64,000 bases of DNA from Desulfomonile tiedjei (GTDB taxonomy: Bacteria > Desulfobacterota > Desulfomonilia > Desulfomonilales > Desulfomonilaceae). Below the pieces are notes generated by a model that saw nothing but the letters and a program-made list of their open reading frames with translations, had not been told where the DNA came from and searched no databases. A program made the translations under genes and the position numbers. The stretch is taken from NCBI GenBank assembly GCA_016218715.1, contig JACRDG010000048.1, forward strand, positions 1 through 64,000, written 5' to 3'. Shown piece by piece: positions 18,049-27,664 of this stretch; within the stretch, counting starts at the first letter, position 1; every line of letters begins with the position of its first letter.

Positions 18049-18104
18049 GTGTCCCTCTCCCAGAGGGACACGGAATTCTCAGTGGCGCCGGCATCTTGCC
18101 GGTG
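18049..18104. repeat. Two adjacent hairpins in the 17953-18276 gap
   Basis: 18049-18071 is a perfect 10-bp stem with a 3-nt loop (GTGTCCCTCT-CCC-AGAGGGACAC). 18079-18104 is a copy of the dispersed motif whose reverse complement reads CACCGGCAAGATGCCGGCG then CCACTGA; other copies are at 9606-9630 and 20061-20085. No gene is seen in this gap. Confidence 0.6.
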
Positions 18105-18276
18105 ATTTCCCTTTGGGAGAGGGCGGACTCGGGGTGGCCCTCGGTCGGGGAAGCCCCGGCTGCTCCAAGCCTTCCGAGAGGCAGATGTTGGTGAGACGGT
18201 TTCTGGTAGCCGTCCTACCAGAGCCATCTCACGTATCGGACACCTGCTTCGGCAGATGCAACAGGTGACGCGTCGC

Positions 18277-19131
18277 CTATTTGGAATAGTCGTAGAAGCC
18301 GCGTCCGCTCTTCCTCCCCAGATAGCCCGCGTCCACGTACTTCCGCAGCAGCGGACAGGCCCGGTATTTGGGATCTCCGAACCCTTCGTAGAGAACGTTC
18401 ATGATCGACAGGCACGTGTCCAGACCGATGAAGTCCGCGAGGGTCAACGGTCCCATCGGGTGGTTCATACCCAGTTTCATGACCTCGTCAATCGCCTCGG
18501 GGGTCCCGACACCTTCAAACAGCGCGCACACGGCCTCGTTTATCATGGGCATGAGGATCCGGTTGGAGATGAACCCGGGGAAATCCTGGGCCTCGACCGG
18601 TATCTTGCCGAAACTCTTGGAGAGCTGGACCGTAAGCTCGGTAGTTGCAGCGTCGGTGGCCAGTCCATTGATGACTTCGACGAGCTTCATCACCGGAACC
18701 GGGTTCATGAAGTGCATACCGATGAATTTCTCGGGTCTGGCGGTCAGCGCGGCCAGTTTGGTGATGGAAATGGAAGACGTGTTGCTGGCGATGACTCGTC
18801 CAGCGGGGACCACCGCATCGAGAGTCTGAAGCACCTTCTTCTTCAGGTCCCAGATTTCCGGTACCGCTTCGACAACGAAGTCCGCGTCCTTGAAATCACC
18901 CAGTTCAACGCTTCCGGTGATGCGGCCCAGGATCCCGCCTTTCTCTTCCTCGGACATTTTCCCCTTGGCGACTGCCCGGCCAAGGTTGTTTTCGATGGAT
19001 TTCAACCCCCGGTCCACGAATTCCCGGTTGATATCGTTCATGATCACGTGAAGACCCGCGGCCGCGGCCACATGGGCTATGCCGTTTCCCATTTGACCGG
19101 ATCCAACTACTCCGAACACCTTTACATCCAT
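18277..19131 (-). CDS. 3-hydroxybutyryl-CoA dehydrogenase
   Basis: The 284-residue length and order match Hbd/PaaH: N-terminal NAD-binding [17 protein letters not shown], catalytic [14 protein letters not shown] (His of the His-Glu pair), [10 protein letters not shown] region, and the C-terminal helical domain with [18 protein letters not shown] and [16 protein letters not shown]. It interconverts acetoacetyl-CoA and 3-hydroxybutyryl-CoA in butyrate or fatty-acid metabolism. GGAGGAG lies 4 nt before the ATG. The likely metabolic partner, a thiolase, is at 24628-25857. Confidence 0.95.
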   Translation of the reverse strand: MDVKVFGVVGSGQMGNGIAHVAAAAGLHVIMNDINREFVDRGLKSIENNLGRAVAKGKMSEEEKGGILGRITGSVELGDFKDADFVVEAVPEIWDLKKKVLQTLDAVVPAGRVIASNTSSISITKLAALTARPEKFIGMHFMNPVPVMKLVEVINGLATDAATTELTVQLSKSFGKIPVEAQDFPGFISNRILMPMINEAVCALFEGVGTPEAIDEVMKLGMNHPMGPLTLADFIGLDTCLSIMNVLYEGFGDPKYRACPLLRKYVDAGYLGRKSGRGFYDYSK

Positions 19132-19224
19132 ATTTCTCCTCCGTACTGATTCACGTCACAAGGATTCCCGTCGCGAGGGACGGGGTCGGGAGCGGGTGAC
19201 GGAAGAAAGCTCTCGAAGTCCTCG

Positions 19225-19785
19225 TCACCTCTCGCTATCCAGAAAAAGATGCAGCGCGGCAATCATGACCGAGCATCTGATGTGGCCCGCCCGGATGAAA
19301 TCCTTCACCTGCGAAACCGGCAACAGCAGCGTTTCGATTTCCTCGGTCTCATCGGGCTTGAGGTTACCGGTAGGGATGGCATCCCGCGCGAGAAAAACGT
19401 GGAACCGGTTCGTGAACAACGCGGGCATCGGGTGCATCCATCCCAGTGGTTCCCAGGTGTTAGCCACGTACCCGGTCTCTTCCTGAAGTTCCTCTCGGGC
19501 ACTCTGCTCGGGGCTTTGGCCCTCCTTCACCAGTCCGCCGGGGGGCTCCAGGGAGAGTTCCCCGGTTCCGTGACGGAACTGCTTGACCATGACTAGCTCG
19601 TTTTTCGGGGTAACCGCGATCGCCGCGACCCAATCCGGTGAGTCGAGCACCTGAAATTCGTGCACCTGTCCCGTACGCGGGGATCTGCTCCGATTGAGGT
19701 GGACTGAAAAGAGTTTGTAGGAGCGGTCTCTCTTGCTTTCCACCAGTTCCCAGGAGAGACCGCGGTCGTCTTGGTTGTGGTCCAT
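19225..19785 (-). CDS. Nudix hydrolase, ADP-ribose pyrophosphatase type
   Basis: The 186-residue protein carries a complete Nudix box (GGLVKEGQSPEQSAREELQE then ETGY), fitting GX5EX7REUXEEXGU. The upstream KQFRHGTGELSLEPPGG region matches ADP-ribose/NDP-sugar pyrophosphatases, which cleave X-linked nucleoside diphosphates with Mg2+. The ATG at 19785 gives the family's usual length, but no clear ribosome site is seen; an ATG at 19851 lies at the edge of a repeat. It follows the dehydrogenase gene's start on the same strand with no overlap. Confidence 0.88.
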   Translation of the reverse strand: MDHNQDDRGLSWELVESKRDRSYKLFSVHLNRSRSPRTGQVHEFQVLDSPDWVAAIAVTPKNELVMVKQFRHGTGELSLEPPGGLVKEGQSPEQSAREELQEETGYVANTWEPLGWMHPMPALFTNRFHVFLARDAIPTGNLKPDETEEIETLLLPVSQVKDFIRAGHIRCSVMIAALHLFLDSER

Positions 19786-19795
19786 GGGTGTGACT

Positions 19796-20085
19796 CGCTT
19801 AGTACAGGTTTTCGCAAGTTCGGTCACGGATGTATTACTCGTCGGGATCATCCTTCGTCATTCCGGCGGAGGTCGGAATCCAAGAAAGAAAGAATGGTTC
19901 CCGTCCTCCGTCGAGGCAACCTCTGAAACCCGCGGCTATTCTCCACCGACTCGCGATTCAGGACGCCACTGCTGGACAAGCCAGCAGTGACACCCAGGTA
20001 AGCAGCCCGAATGCGGCCACCGGAATCCTGCTGGTGGCGAGAAGTGTCACCAGCAGGATGACCGGAAAGATGCCGGTCCCACTGA
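19796..20085. repeat. Cluster of dispersed palindromic repeats
   Basis: Four elements lie in this gap. 19796-19832 is a diverged copy of 17033-17069. About 19858-19885 is a CGTCATTCCGGCGGAGGTCG-type repeat. 19967-19989 is a perfect 9-bp stem (CACTGCTGG-ACAAG-CCAGCAGTG), repeated in reverse orientation at 61213-61235. 20027-20057 is a 10-bp stem CCTGCTGGTG/CACCAGCAGG, and 20061-20085 is the ACCGGAAAGATGCCGGTCCC motif. Confidence 0.7.
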
Positions 20086-20126
20086 ACAACCCGGAACCGG
20101 GACAAGGTAGTTGCGAAACCGCGCAC

Positions 20127-20870
20127 TCAGGGAGTTTGACATCTCTTCTCGGAGGTTCGCTTCTTGCGACGGAGACCTTCTTTCTTGCCCCAGGGGCACG
20201 CTCTGATGCACACGCCGCATATCGGACTCTCTATAAAGGGTCTTTTCGCGAAGTCCTGGGTGAGGAGCGTGGCGCATCGGTCGAAATGGAGCGCCTCGTC
20301 ACGATCCGCGTAGTGCCAGTCGGTATTCACATTCTTGATGGCTTGAGCCGGGCATGCCTTCGTGCAGGACGTGCACTTGCCGCATCGGTTTTTGAGCCGT
20401 CCGTCAGGCTCCAGAGGCAAGTCGGTGAGGACCGTCACGAGTCTGATCCGCGGGCCGTACTTTGGGTTCACCACGAGCAGACTCTTTCCCTGCCATCCGA
20501 TCCCTGCGGCTACCGCAACTGCCTTGTGAGAAATGTACGAAAACCACTCGGTTTTGTCGAGTAACTGGGAAGCCGGAATCGGCAGAGCCTTGCCGCCCTG
20601 GCTCTGAATGAATTGCGCTATGCGGCACGCTATGTCGTCGAGCAGCGCGTTTACCTTGAGGTAATGCTGCTGATACAAAGGGGTCGGCCCGTCGACGATC
20701 GGGTCGATCACGCCGTCGGCCAGCCTTACGCCGATGCTTACGGCCGTAACATAGCCATCCAGCAGATCGGAAGGGCACGTATGAATCCCCTCGATGAGCT
20801 TGAGATCGGCGACACCCACGAGATCCGCACCACAGCGAACGGCCAGCTCTTTCAATTGCTTCTCGATCAT
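20127..20870 (-). CDS. QueG-like double [4Fe-4S] protein
   Basis: The 247-residue protein resembles the core of epoxyqueuosine reductase QueG. It has the SHKAVAVAAGIGWQGKSLLV segment followed by two cysteine clusters, CGKCTSCTKACP and CGVCIRACPWG, with a lone Cys between them. QueG reduces epoxyqueuosine in tRNA with cobalamin; this protein is shorter and lacks the C-terminal HEAT-repeat tRNA-binding part, so it is probably a paralogue with another substrate. The ATG at 20870 has GGAGG 4 nt before it. A Lys/Arg-rich tail (KKEGLRRKKRTSEKR) is unusual. Confidence 0.75.
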   Translation of the reverse strand: MIEKQLKELAVRCGADLVGVADLKLIEGIHTCPSDLLDGYVTAVSIGVRLADGVIDPIVDGPTPLYQQHYLKVNALLDDIACRIAQFIQSQGGKALPIPASQLLDKTEWFSYISHKAVAVAAGIGWQGKSLLVVNPKYGPRIRLVTVLTDLPLEPDGRLKNRCGKCTSCTKACPAQAIKNVNTDWHYADRDEALHFDRCATLLTQDFAKRPFIESPICGVCIRACPWGKKEGLRRKKRTSEKRCQTP

Positions 20871-20928
20871 TCGTCCTCCAGGCATAGGGTGCCCCCTACT
20901 ATACTACATTCTTCCAGTCTCGAGTGCC

Positions 20929-23487
20929 CTATCCCCGGTGGACGAGATCGAACCCGCGGGAATAGGCGAGATTGGGATGTGACGGGGTCACTCGCACCAC
21001 ATACCCGTACAGGCCGGTTTGGCCCAGCGGTATCATTCCCGAGAATATTCCCTCCCCGTTACTCGGGATTCCGTGGTTCTTCGCGGCCAGCCGCGTAATG
21101 TGGCGAACCTTGAAATTGTCCCACAGATCGACCGGACCATGAAGCAACTCCACCTTCAATTCGTCCGGACTGTGCCCCCCGGTATCGACGACCACGGTCA
21201 CTTCGACGTCTTTCCCTTTCACGGCGTCGAAATCGTTGCTCACGTTAACGCTGCGAATCGCGATCTTGGCCCAGTCCTCTTTGATCTTCTTCTTCCAGGC
21301 CACCATTTGCTTGAGCACCGCGTAATTGCCGACGCGAAGGTCGGAAGATGCGCGTGCCGCCGGCACATAGCAGGTTTCCGTGTATTCCGAGACCATCCGG
21401 TGCGAGTTGAAGATCGGACAAATGGTCCGAATCGAGCGCTTCATCATCCGGATCCACTCCCGCGGGAGATCATCGACCCCTCGTTCGTAGAAGAGCGGTT
21501 TGACGCTCTCCTCCAGGAGTTCATAGAGAGCCAGGCTCTCGATGTCGTCCTGGTACGTCGGGTTGTCGTATTCTTCGCCGCGGCCGATTGCCCATCCGTT
21601 GTCGCCGAGGTACCCTTCGTCCCACCATCCGTCGAGGATACTCAACCCGAGCGCCCCGTTAGCCGCAGCCTTCATGCCGGAGGTCCCGCAGGCCTCGAGC
21701 GGTCGCCGGGGATTGTTCAGCCACACGTCAGCCCCCTCAACCATGTACCTTGCGACGCTGATGTCATAATCTTCGAGGAAGACGACGCGGCTGCGGAAGG
21801 GTTCCGTCTTGGCGAGCTGAACGATGGTCTTGATCATCTCTTTGCCGTAGTTGTCAGCGGGGTGGGCTTTCCCTGCGAAGATGAGCTGCATGGGACGCTC
21901 GGGATTGCCCAGAATTCGAGCCAGCCGTTCCGGCTCGTGAAAAATCAGGGTCGCGCGCTTATAGGTTGCAAAACGCCGAGCAAAACACAGAGTGAGCGCT
22001 TCAGGGTCGAGGACTGCTGCTGCAGCGTCGAGTTCCTGAGGTGTGGCATCGCGGTTTTTCAATTGCTGCAGGAGGCGTCTCCTTGCGTAGTACACCAGTC
22101 GCGCCCTGCACCGCTCGTGGGTGCGCCAGAGTTCAGTATCGGGGATATTGTTGGCCTTATCCCAGATCTTCTCGTTATCCGGGTCCTCGGTCCAACCAGG
22201 TCCCAGATACCGGTCGTAGAGCCTTACCAGATCCCGGGAAAGATAAGACGGTATATGAACGCCGTTGGTGACATAGGTGACGGGTACATCCGCTCGGTCG
22301 GCCTCGGGCCATATCTCGTGCCACATGTCACGCGCCACTCTCGCGTGCAGGCGGCTGACTCCGTTGGTCTTGTATGAGAGCCGCAGACCGAACACCGGCA
22401 TACAGAAACCTTCGTACTGGTCTGCCGGGCGCCGTCGGCCGAAACCGAGAAACGTGTCGAAATCCATACCGAGCCGGGTCACGTAGCTGCGAAAATACTT
22501 GTCCATAAGGGATCGATCGAACACGTCGTTGCCGGCTGGGACCGGCGTATGTATGGTGAGGAGGGTTTGGCTGGCCACCATTTCGCACGCCTCTTCCGGC
22601 GTGAGCTTCTCTTCCCGCACGAAGTGACCGATCCTTTCCAGAAGGGTGAACGCCGCATGCCCTTCGTTAAGGTGGTACACCACGGGCTCGATCCCCAGGG
22701 CCTTCAACGCGCGGCATCCTCCAATTCCCAGGAGGATCTCCTGGCGCACGCGCATCTCCATATCGCCGCCATAGAGTCGTGCCGTGGTATCACGCAGGTT
22801 GGGGGAGTTTTCCGGGATGTCCGTATCGAGTAGATAAAGGGGAATCCGGCCTACACTGGCTTTCAGGATGCGGGCCCAGAGGGTCTCTCCCGCGAGGTCC
22901 ACACTCACCAGGATCGGATTGCCCGACGCGTCGGTCTGCTTTTCCAGCGCCAGGGTGTCGATTTCGGTGCGGGGGTAGAGCTCCTGCTGCCATCCTTCCT
23001 CCGTGAGGCTCTGATGGAAATACCCTTCCCGATACATTAATCCAACACCCACCAGGGGCAGGTTCAGATCGCTTGCAGACTTGAGATGATCGCCCGCGAG
23101 CAGTCCAAGGCCCCCGGAATAGACCGGAAGGCACTCGGTCACCCCGAATTCTAGGGAGAAGTATGCAATCGGGAAGTCAACGGGTTGTTCGAGGCGGAAA
23201 TCGTAAGAACGGGTCCGCTTCATGTACTGGTTGAAGCGCTGGCGGACCCGTTGGGCATGGGCCAGATACCCCTCATCCTGGCGGATCTCTTCCAGCCGAT
23301 GTCTGGAGAGGCGGATAAGCGTCTGCAAGGGATTGTGATTCGTCTCCAGCCAGAGGGTTTCGTCGAGGTAATCGAAAAGCTCGACGGCTTCCGTATTCCA
23401 CGAAAACCAGAAGTTGCCGGCGATCTCACGCAGGTTCTCGAGTCCTCCGTCCATGCGAGGGACGACAACGTACTTTCTTATTGTCAT
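20929..23487 (-). CDS. glgP: Alpha-glucan (glycogen/maltodextrin) phosphorylase
   Basis: The 852-residue protein releases glucose 1-phosphate from alpha-1,4-glucans (GT35, pyridoxal-phosphate dependent). The N-terminal region (NFWFSWN) is the DUF3417 type found in the bacterial/archaeal short phosphorylases. The cofactor and active-site block reads EACGTSGMKAAANGALGLS followed by DGWWDEGY. The ATG at 23487 is chosen because AGAGGT lies 5 nt upstream; the frame is open further upstream without support. It appears monocistronic and points away from the response regulator. Confidence 0.93.
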   Translation of the reverse strand: MTIRKYVVVPRMDGGLENLREIAGNFWFSWNTEAVELFDYLDETLWLETNHNPLQTLIRLSRHRLEEIRQDEGYLAHAQRVRQRFNQYMKRTRSYDFRLEQPVDFPIAYFSLEFGVTECLPVYSGGLGLLAGDHLKSASDLNLPLVGVGLMYREGYFHQSLTEEGWQQELYPRTEIDTLALEKQTDASGNPILVSVDLAGETLWARILKASVGRIPLYLLDTDIPENSPNLRDTTARLYGGDMEMRVRQEILLGIGGCRALKALGIEPVVYHLNEGHAAFTLLERIGHFVREEKLTPEEACEMVASQTLLTIHTPVPAGNDVFDRSLMDKYFRSYVTRLGMDFDTFLGFGRRRPADQYEGFCMPVFGLRLSYKTNGVSRLHARVARDMWHEIWPEADRADVPVTYVTNGVHIPSYLSRDLVRLYDRYLGPGWTEDPDNEKIWDKANNIPDTELWRTHERCRARLVYYARRRLLQQLKNRDATPQELDAAAAVLDPEALTLCFARRFATYKRATLIFHEPERLARILGNPERPMQLIFAGKAHPADNYGKEMIKTIVQLAKTEPFRSRVVFLEDYDISVARYMVEGADVWLNNPRRPLEACGTSGMKAAANGALGLSILDGWWDEGYLGDNGWAIGRGEEYDNPTYQDDIESLALYELLEESVKPLFYERGVDDLPREWIRMMKRSIRTICPIFNSHRMVSEYTETCYVPAARASSDLRVGNYAVLKQMVAWKKKIKEDWAKIAIRSVNVSNDFDAVKGKDVEVTVVVDTGGHSPDELKVELLHGPVDLWDNFKVRHITRLAAKNHGIPSNGEGIFSGMIPLGQTGLYGYVVRVTPSHPNLAYSRGFDLVHRG

Positions 23488-23943
23488 GGTGACCTCTCGC
23501 CGCGTTCTGTTCCCCGGAATCCGGGATCGTGCCTGCCGGGAAGGCGCGCTCGCAGCACAGCAGCCAGGGATGGCGAATGGACTCTCAGTCAGGTTGTGCC
23601 GGAGTACCGTCTGCCGTGGCGAGAACCGTCCCCATCCCTTCAGCACGCACGATGGCCAAAGCGTATCTCATGAGAATTGTTGAGGTCAATAACAACCTTT
23701 GCGTCTACCTTCGATTTGACCTTCCGAAACAGTTGACTTCGGGCCTCCGGACAGGTAAGCATGAATCGGTGCTCACAGTTTCGCCCCGGATTACCTGTAT
23801 GGACCGCGCTGGCCGCGAACCCACCAACGTTCAGGGACCTATCGACCTGAAAATCCGGAGTAGTGATCCTCGCCTTGTCCGTCTGTGAAAACCCAAAGAC
23901 CAGGGATTTGGGCCTGGCAAATCCCGGAAGAAAAGGATTAGCA
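23488..23943. other. Divergent intergenic region
   Basis: This 456-bp region separates divergent glgP and the response regulator. No gene is supported. A hairpin GGGATTTG-N7-CAAATCCC lies at 23903-23925, just before the response-regulator ribosome site. No convincing promoter could be assigned. Confidence 0.45.
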
Positions 23944-24465
23944 ATGGTCAGTTCCGAAATCTTGCAGGACAAACTTATCCTCGCAGTGGACGACGAAGAG
24001 GACGTCCTGGACATTATCGAGGAAGAACTCTCCGAGTCCGCGAACATCACCCTCCACAGGGCTACGACCTTTGAAAAAGCCCAGCAGTATTTGGTGTCGT
24101 ACACGTACGATCTGGTGATCCTGGATATCATGGGGGTGCGGGGCTTCGATCTCTTGCAGATCGCAAACAATGCCGGCTTCCCGGTCGTGATGCTGACCGC
24201 GCATGCTTTCACTCCCGAAGCCCTTAAGAAATCCATCGAACTCGGCGCCCGAGCCTATTTGCCCAAAGAGAAGCTCGGCTCCTTGACCCCGTTCCTGGAG
24301 GATGTGCTGAAACTCAACTATCACTCAGTCTGGCAGAAAGCGCTGGATCACGTGGGGACCCTGTTCAACAAGAAGTTTGGATCGGACTGGAGAAAGACCG
24401 AAGACGACTTTTGGAAGGATTTTGAGAAGAAACTCTCGGTGGATGAGGGTGCCATTATCAAGTAG
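23944..24465 (+). CDS. Single-domain response regulator with C-terminal extension
   Basis: The 173-residue protein has a receiver domain at about 10-125 with the acidic pair in AVDDEED, phospho-acceptor Asp in VILDIMG, Thr in MLTAHA and Lys in YLPKEK. The C-terminal 45 residues are charged and helical (GTLFNKKFGSDWRKTEDDFW) and hold no DNA-binding or enzyme motif. The start at 23944 follows AAAGGA; a frame from 23863 is open upstream without support. No kinase gene is adjacent, so the partner is unknown. Confidence 0.88.
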   Translation: MVSSEILQDKLILAVDDEEDVLDIIEEELSESANITLHRATTFEKAQQYLVSYTYDLVILDIMGVRGFDLLQIANNAGFPVVMLTAHAFTPEALKKSIELGARAYLPKEKLGSLTPFLEDVLKLNYHSVWQKALDHVGTLFNKKFGSDWRKTEDDFWKDFEKKLSVDEGAIIK

Positions 24466-24627
24466 CCCGCAATTCGCCGAGTGCGAAGCCCGAGTCCCGC
24501 GGCACGAGAGGTTGCGTTTCAGTCCGTGCAAGGCGAAACGTGCGCCGAGAGCACAGAGATTGAGTGAACGACTCGTTCAGCGGCTTACCGCACAGTTTTT
24601 CAAGTCACTAGTTGGGAGGACCCTTCA

Positions 24628-25857
24628 ATGACGGAAGTGGTTATCGTTTCGGCTTGCCGCACCGCTATTGGTGCGTTCGGTGGAACCCTGCGTGATATGC
24701 ACGCGTCGACTATTGCCAGCGTTCCGATGAAAGCGGCGGTTGAGAGAGCCGGAATTGCGCCTGATAGCATCAATGACGTCCGGTTCGGCTGTTGCCTCAA
24801 CCCGACCGACGCCATGAACGTTACTCGAATTGCCGCGCTCATGGCTGGAATCCCGGACACCGTACCCGCGGTCACCATCAACAGGGTCTGCATATCCGGA
24901 ATGGAAGCCACCCTCTCCGGTGCGGCCATGATCCAGGCCGGCGCGGCCGACACGCTCCTTGTCGGAGGCGTGGAGCACATGTCCGGAGTACCCTATACCC
25001 TCGAAAAGGCCCGGTGGGGACTCAGAATGGGCAACGGAGAGGTCGTGGACGCGATGCAGGTAGGCCTGCATTGCGGCTCTCACATCCTGCCGTACCCACA
25101 GGACGGCCCGGTGGAGTTCTTTCGCGGGAAGCCGTACATTATGGGACACACCGCGGAATTCGTGGCCATGAAATTGGGGATTACCCGGGAAGAACAGGAC
25201 GAAGTTGCGCTCAGGAGCCACAATAATGTGGAAAGAGCGACAGCGAACGGCACCTTCGCCAATGAAATCGTCCCCGTCTCCGTTCCGCAAAGAAAAGGCG
25301 ATCCGAAGGCGTTCGACAAGGATGAACACTTCAGACCGGGCCTGACCAAGGAGGCTCTTGCCAAACTGCAGACAGTATTCATTCCGAAGACCGGCACGGT
25401 GACCGCTGGTAATTCCAGCGGCATAAATGACGGCGCGGCAGCGATGGTCATCATGTCCGCGGAACGGGCCAAGAGCGAGGGACTCAAGCCGCTCGCGAGA
25501 ATCAAGGCGGTGGGAATGGGCGCGTGCGACCCGACCATCATGGGACTCAGCCCGGTTCCTGCGGTTCACAATCTCACGAAGCGATCGGGATTGACGCTCG
25601 GCGACTTTGATTTGATTGAGCTGAACGAGGCTTTCGCTGCCCAATACATCGGGTGCGAACGCGAGTTGAACCTGAATCGCGAGATCACCAACGTGAACGG
25701 TTCAGGTATCGGTCTTGGGCATCCGGTAGGGTGCACCGGAGCGAGACTTATGGTATCCTTGATTCATGCCTTGAGTGCCCGAAATAAAACTCTCGGCCTT
25801 GCAACCCTCTGTGGCGGTGGCGGCGTTTCCATGGCGTGTGCCGTGGAACTCATCTGA
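24628..25857 (+). CDS. Thiolase (acetyl-CoA C-acyltransferase)
   Basis: The 409-residue protein has the thiolase nucleophile Cys88 in NRVCISGMEA, LNEAFAAQ, the catalytic His in GSGIGLGHPVGCTG, and the C-terminal Cys in LCGGGGVS. It condenses or cleaves acyl-CoA with acetyl-CoA. Together with the dehydrogenase at 18277 it suggests beta-oxidation or butyrate metabolism, though the two are not in one operon. TTGGGAGGA lies before the ATG. Confidence 0.95.
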   Translation: MTEVVIVSACRTAIGAFGGTLRDMHASTIASVPMKAAVERAGIAPDSINDVRFGCCLNPTDAMNVTRIAALMAGIPDTVPAVTINRVCISGMEATLSGAAMIQAGAADTLLVGGVEHMSGVPYTLEKARWGLRMGNGEVVDAMQVGLHCGSHILPYPQDGPVEFFRGKPYIMGHTAEFVAMKLGITREEQDEVALRSHNNVERATANGTFANEIVPVSVPQRKGDPKAFDKDEHFRPGLTKEALAKLQTVFIPKTGTVTAGNSSGINDGAAAMVIMSAERAKSEGLKPLARIKAVGMGACDPTIMGLSPVPAVHNLTKRSGLTLGDFDLIELNEAFAAQYIGCERELNLNREITNVNGSGIGLGHPVGCTGARLMVSLIHALSARNKTLGLATLCGGGGVSMACAVELI

Positions 25858-26016
25858 GGCCACATCGAGTGAGGTGAGTCGCGGCGCGCATGATCTCGCG
25901 GCTCGTCCCACCCGGTAAGAGGGGCCTGCCGCGCTCGGTACGGTTCCACTGGGTTGGGGTGCGCGTGGGCTAAGCGATCGAGGCGTCCATCATCTCGACC
26001 TCGACAGACGGAGTCA

Positions 26017-26367
26017 TTGAAAGAGTTGTGCGCTCAGAAGAAGATTAGTGCTAAAGCAATTATGACAGACCTGAAGGCAGGACTGAGCGATGCTGACCTG
26101 ATAGAGAAGTACGCCATATCTTTTGGCGCCCTTCAGGATATTTTCTCAAAGCTTATTGAGGCGGGGTTGGCCACACAGGCTTACTTCAACAAGAGGGCAC
26201 TCCGTCACATGGGCGTCAAACCCAAAGATGAGCAGATCCAAACGTGCCCCCACTGCGGCTATTCATCCAAAGACGGCTTCACGACGTGCCCCCGCTGTGA
26301 GATGGAGACCTCGGACTGGCTCAACACCTCTGAACTCACCGATATTCTTGCCGGTTCCTTCAAATAG
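26017..26367 (+). CDS. Small protein with C-terminal zinc ribbon
   Basis: Read from a TTG at 26017 (116 residues; GGAG close upstream), it has an N-terminal helical segment (KKISAKAIMTDLKAGLSDAD then LIEKYAISFGALQDIFSKL) that looks like a helix-turn-helix-like recruiting motif. A four-cysteine zinc ribbon CPHCGYSSKDGFTTCPRC closes the protein. An ATG at 26062 is an alternative start. I do not know the function; a role in binding nucleic acid or protein is inferred. Confidence 0.65.
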   Translation: MKELCAQKKISAKAIMTDLKAGLSDADLIEKYAISFGALQDIFSKLIEAGLATQAYFNKRALRHMGVKPKDEQIQTCPHCGYSSKDGFTTCPRCEMETSDWLNTSELTDILAGSFK

Positions 26368-26375
26368 AAATTGCC

Positions 26376-26591
26376 TCACCACAGGCGAACGAGCTGCACG
26401 ATCAGTCGGACCAGCAGGATCAGGAGAACCAGCACAGCCACCAACCCGACCGCCTTGTGGACGCGGTGACCGCGGTCCCGTACCCTCGCTAAAAGGGTCC
26501 CCATTTCTCTGGAAGGGTCGGCCTTGAGCACGAATTTGACCACCAACGCTCCAACAACCAGCCAGAATGCTATGATTGCCAGGTACTTCAT
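26376..26591 (-). CDS. Small two-helix membrane protein
   Basis: The 71-residue protein has two predicted membrane helices (about 4-22 and 47-70), the second rich in Leu/Val/Arg, joined by a basic loop (REMGTLLARVRDRGHRVHK). It has no recognisable family motif. It converges with the zinc-ribbon gene and is divergent from dapF with only 45 bp between starts. Confidence 0.5.
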   Translation of the reverse strand: MKYLAIIAFWLVVGALVVKFVLKADPSREMGTLLARVRDRGHRVHKAVGLVAVLVLLILLVRLIVQLVRLW

Positions 26592-26636
26592 CGCTTCCTG
26601 CTTGCTAAGGCGGACAAAATCTCATATCCTTGCGGG

Positions 26637-27485
26637 ATGAACATCACGTTTCACAAGATGCACGGAACGTTGAACGACTTTGTCGTTTTCCACGATCTCG
26701 AGGGAAAGGTCAATCTGTCGGGTGACCAGGTGGCGCGGATCTGCGATCGCCGAGCGGGAGTTGGTGCGGACGGCGTCATCGTGGTGAGAAGATCCTCGGC
26801 TGGCGATTTCTTTATGGACTACGTGAACGCGGACGGTTCTCTCGCCGAGATGTGCGGTAATGGGATTCGCTGCCTCGCCAAATATGCCTACGATCTCGGG
26901 CTCACGGACAAACGGACGCTTCAGATTGAAACTCGGGCCGGCATCAAGGAATTGGGATTGACTCTCGGTGACGATGGAACGGTGCAACGCGTACGCGTCG
27001 ACATGGGGCCGCCGATTTTCGATCCCGAGAAAATCCCCGTGAACCTCCAGACCGACGGCTCGCCGATCATCGATCATCCGGTCGGCGTCGGGACGGAAAC
27101 CTTTCTCTGTTCTATCCTCTCCATGGGCAACCCCCACTGTGTAATCGTCATGGATGAGGTCCCGCCGGACATCGCTCCGCGCATTGGGCCGCTCATCGAA
27201 ACCCACCCGCTCTTTCCTGCACGAACCAACGTGGAATTCATCTGCCTGGAGCGACCGGGCCGCATCCTCATGCGCGTATGGGAGCGAGGGAGCGGTGAAA
27301 CCCTCGCATGCGGAACCGGAGCATGCGCTGCCTTCGTGGCCATGTGCCTCAAGGGGTTGGTACAGGGCTCGGCCGTGGTGGCCTTACCGGGAGGCGATCT
27401 TGAAATTCAGTGGAAGAGCCATGAATCTCCCATCCTTATGACAGGACCTGCAAGCAGTGTCTTTTCCGGCACGATAACTATCTGA
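26637..27485 (+). CDS. dapF: Diaminopimelate epimerase
   Basis: It converts LL- to meso-diaminopimelate for peptidoglycan and lysine. The 282-residue protein has the two catalytic cysteines, Cys73 in EMCGNGIRC and Cys224 in ACGTGACA, and the SMGNPHCVIV and NVEFI motifs. The N-terminal motif reads HGTLNDFVV where HGxGNDF is common. Its start is set by the ATG at 26637 after TGCGGG; the ribosome site is weak. It is not in a lys/dap operon here. Confidence 0.95.
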   Translation: MNITFHKMHGTLNDFVVFHDLEGKVNLSGDQVARICDRRAGVGADGVIVVRRSSAGDFFMDYVNADGSLAEMCGNGIRCLAKYAYDLGLTDKRTLQIETRAGIKELGLTLGDDGTVQRVRVDMGPPIFDPEKIPVNLQTDGSPIIDHPVGVGTETFLCSILSMGNPHCVIVMDEVPPDIAPRIGPLIETHPLFPARTNVEFICLERPGRILMRVWERGSGETLACGTGACAAFVAMCLKGLVQGSAVVALPGGDLEIQWKSHESPILMTGPASSVFSGTITI

Positions 27486-27502
27486 ATCCATTGTAAGGTG
27501 AC

Positions 27503-27531
27503 TTGACATTGCTCGGGGATTGCACTATGAA
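27503..27531 (+). promoter_or_regulatory. Promoter of the pilin-like gene
   Basis: TTGACA (27503-27508), exactly 17 bp, TATGAA (27526-27531), 134 nt before the ATG at 27665. The sequence between holds no gene. Confidence 0.65.
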
Positions 27532-27664
27532 GGGGCGCAGGGCAACCTCGTGGGGAACGATCGCATCCGTGCCCCGGGAGACGCTCTCTGAATGGAGTGC
27601 GTGCGGCCCCGCACCTTCCGCTGATTCGCTGGAGAGACGCCCGTTCGGGAGGAGATTCACGGAT

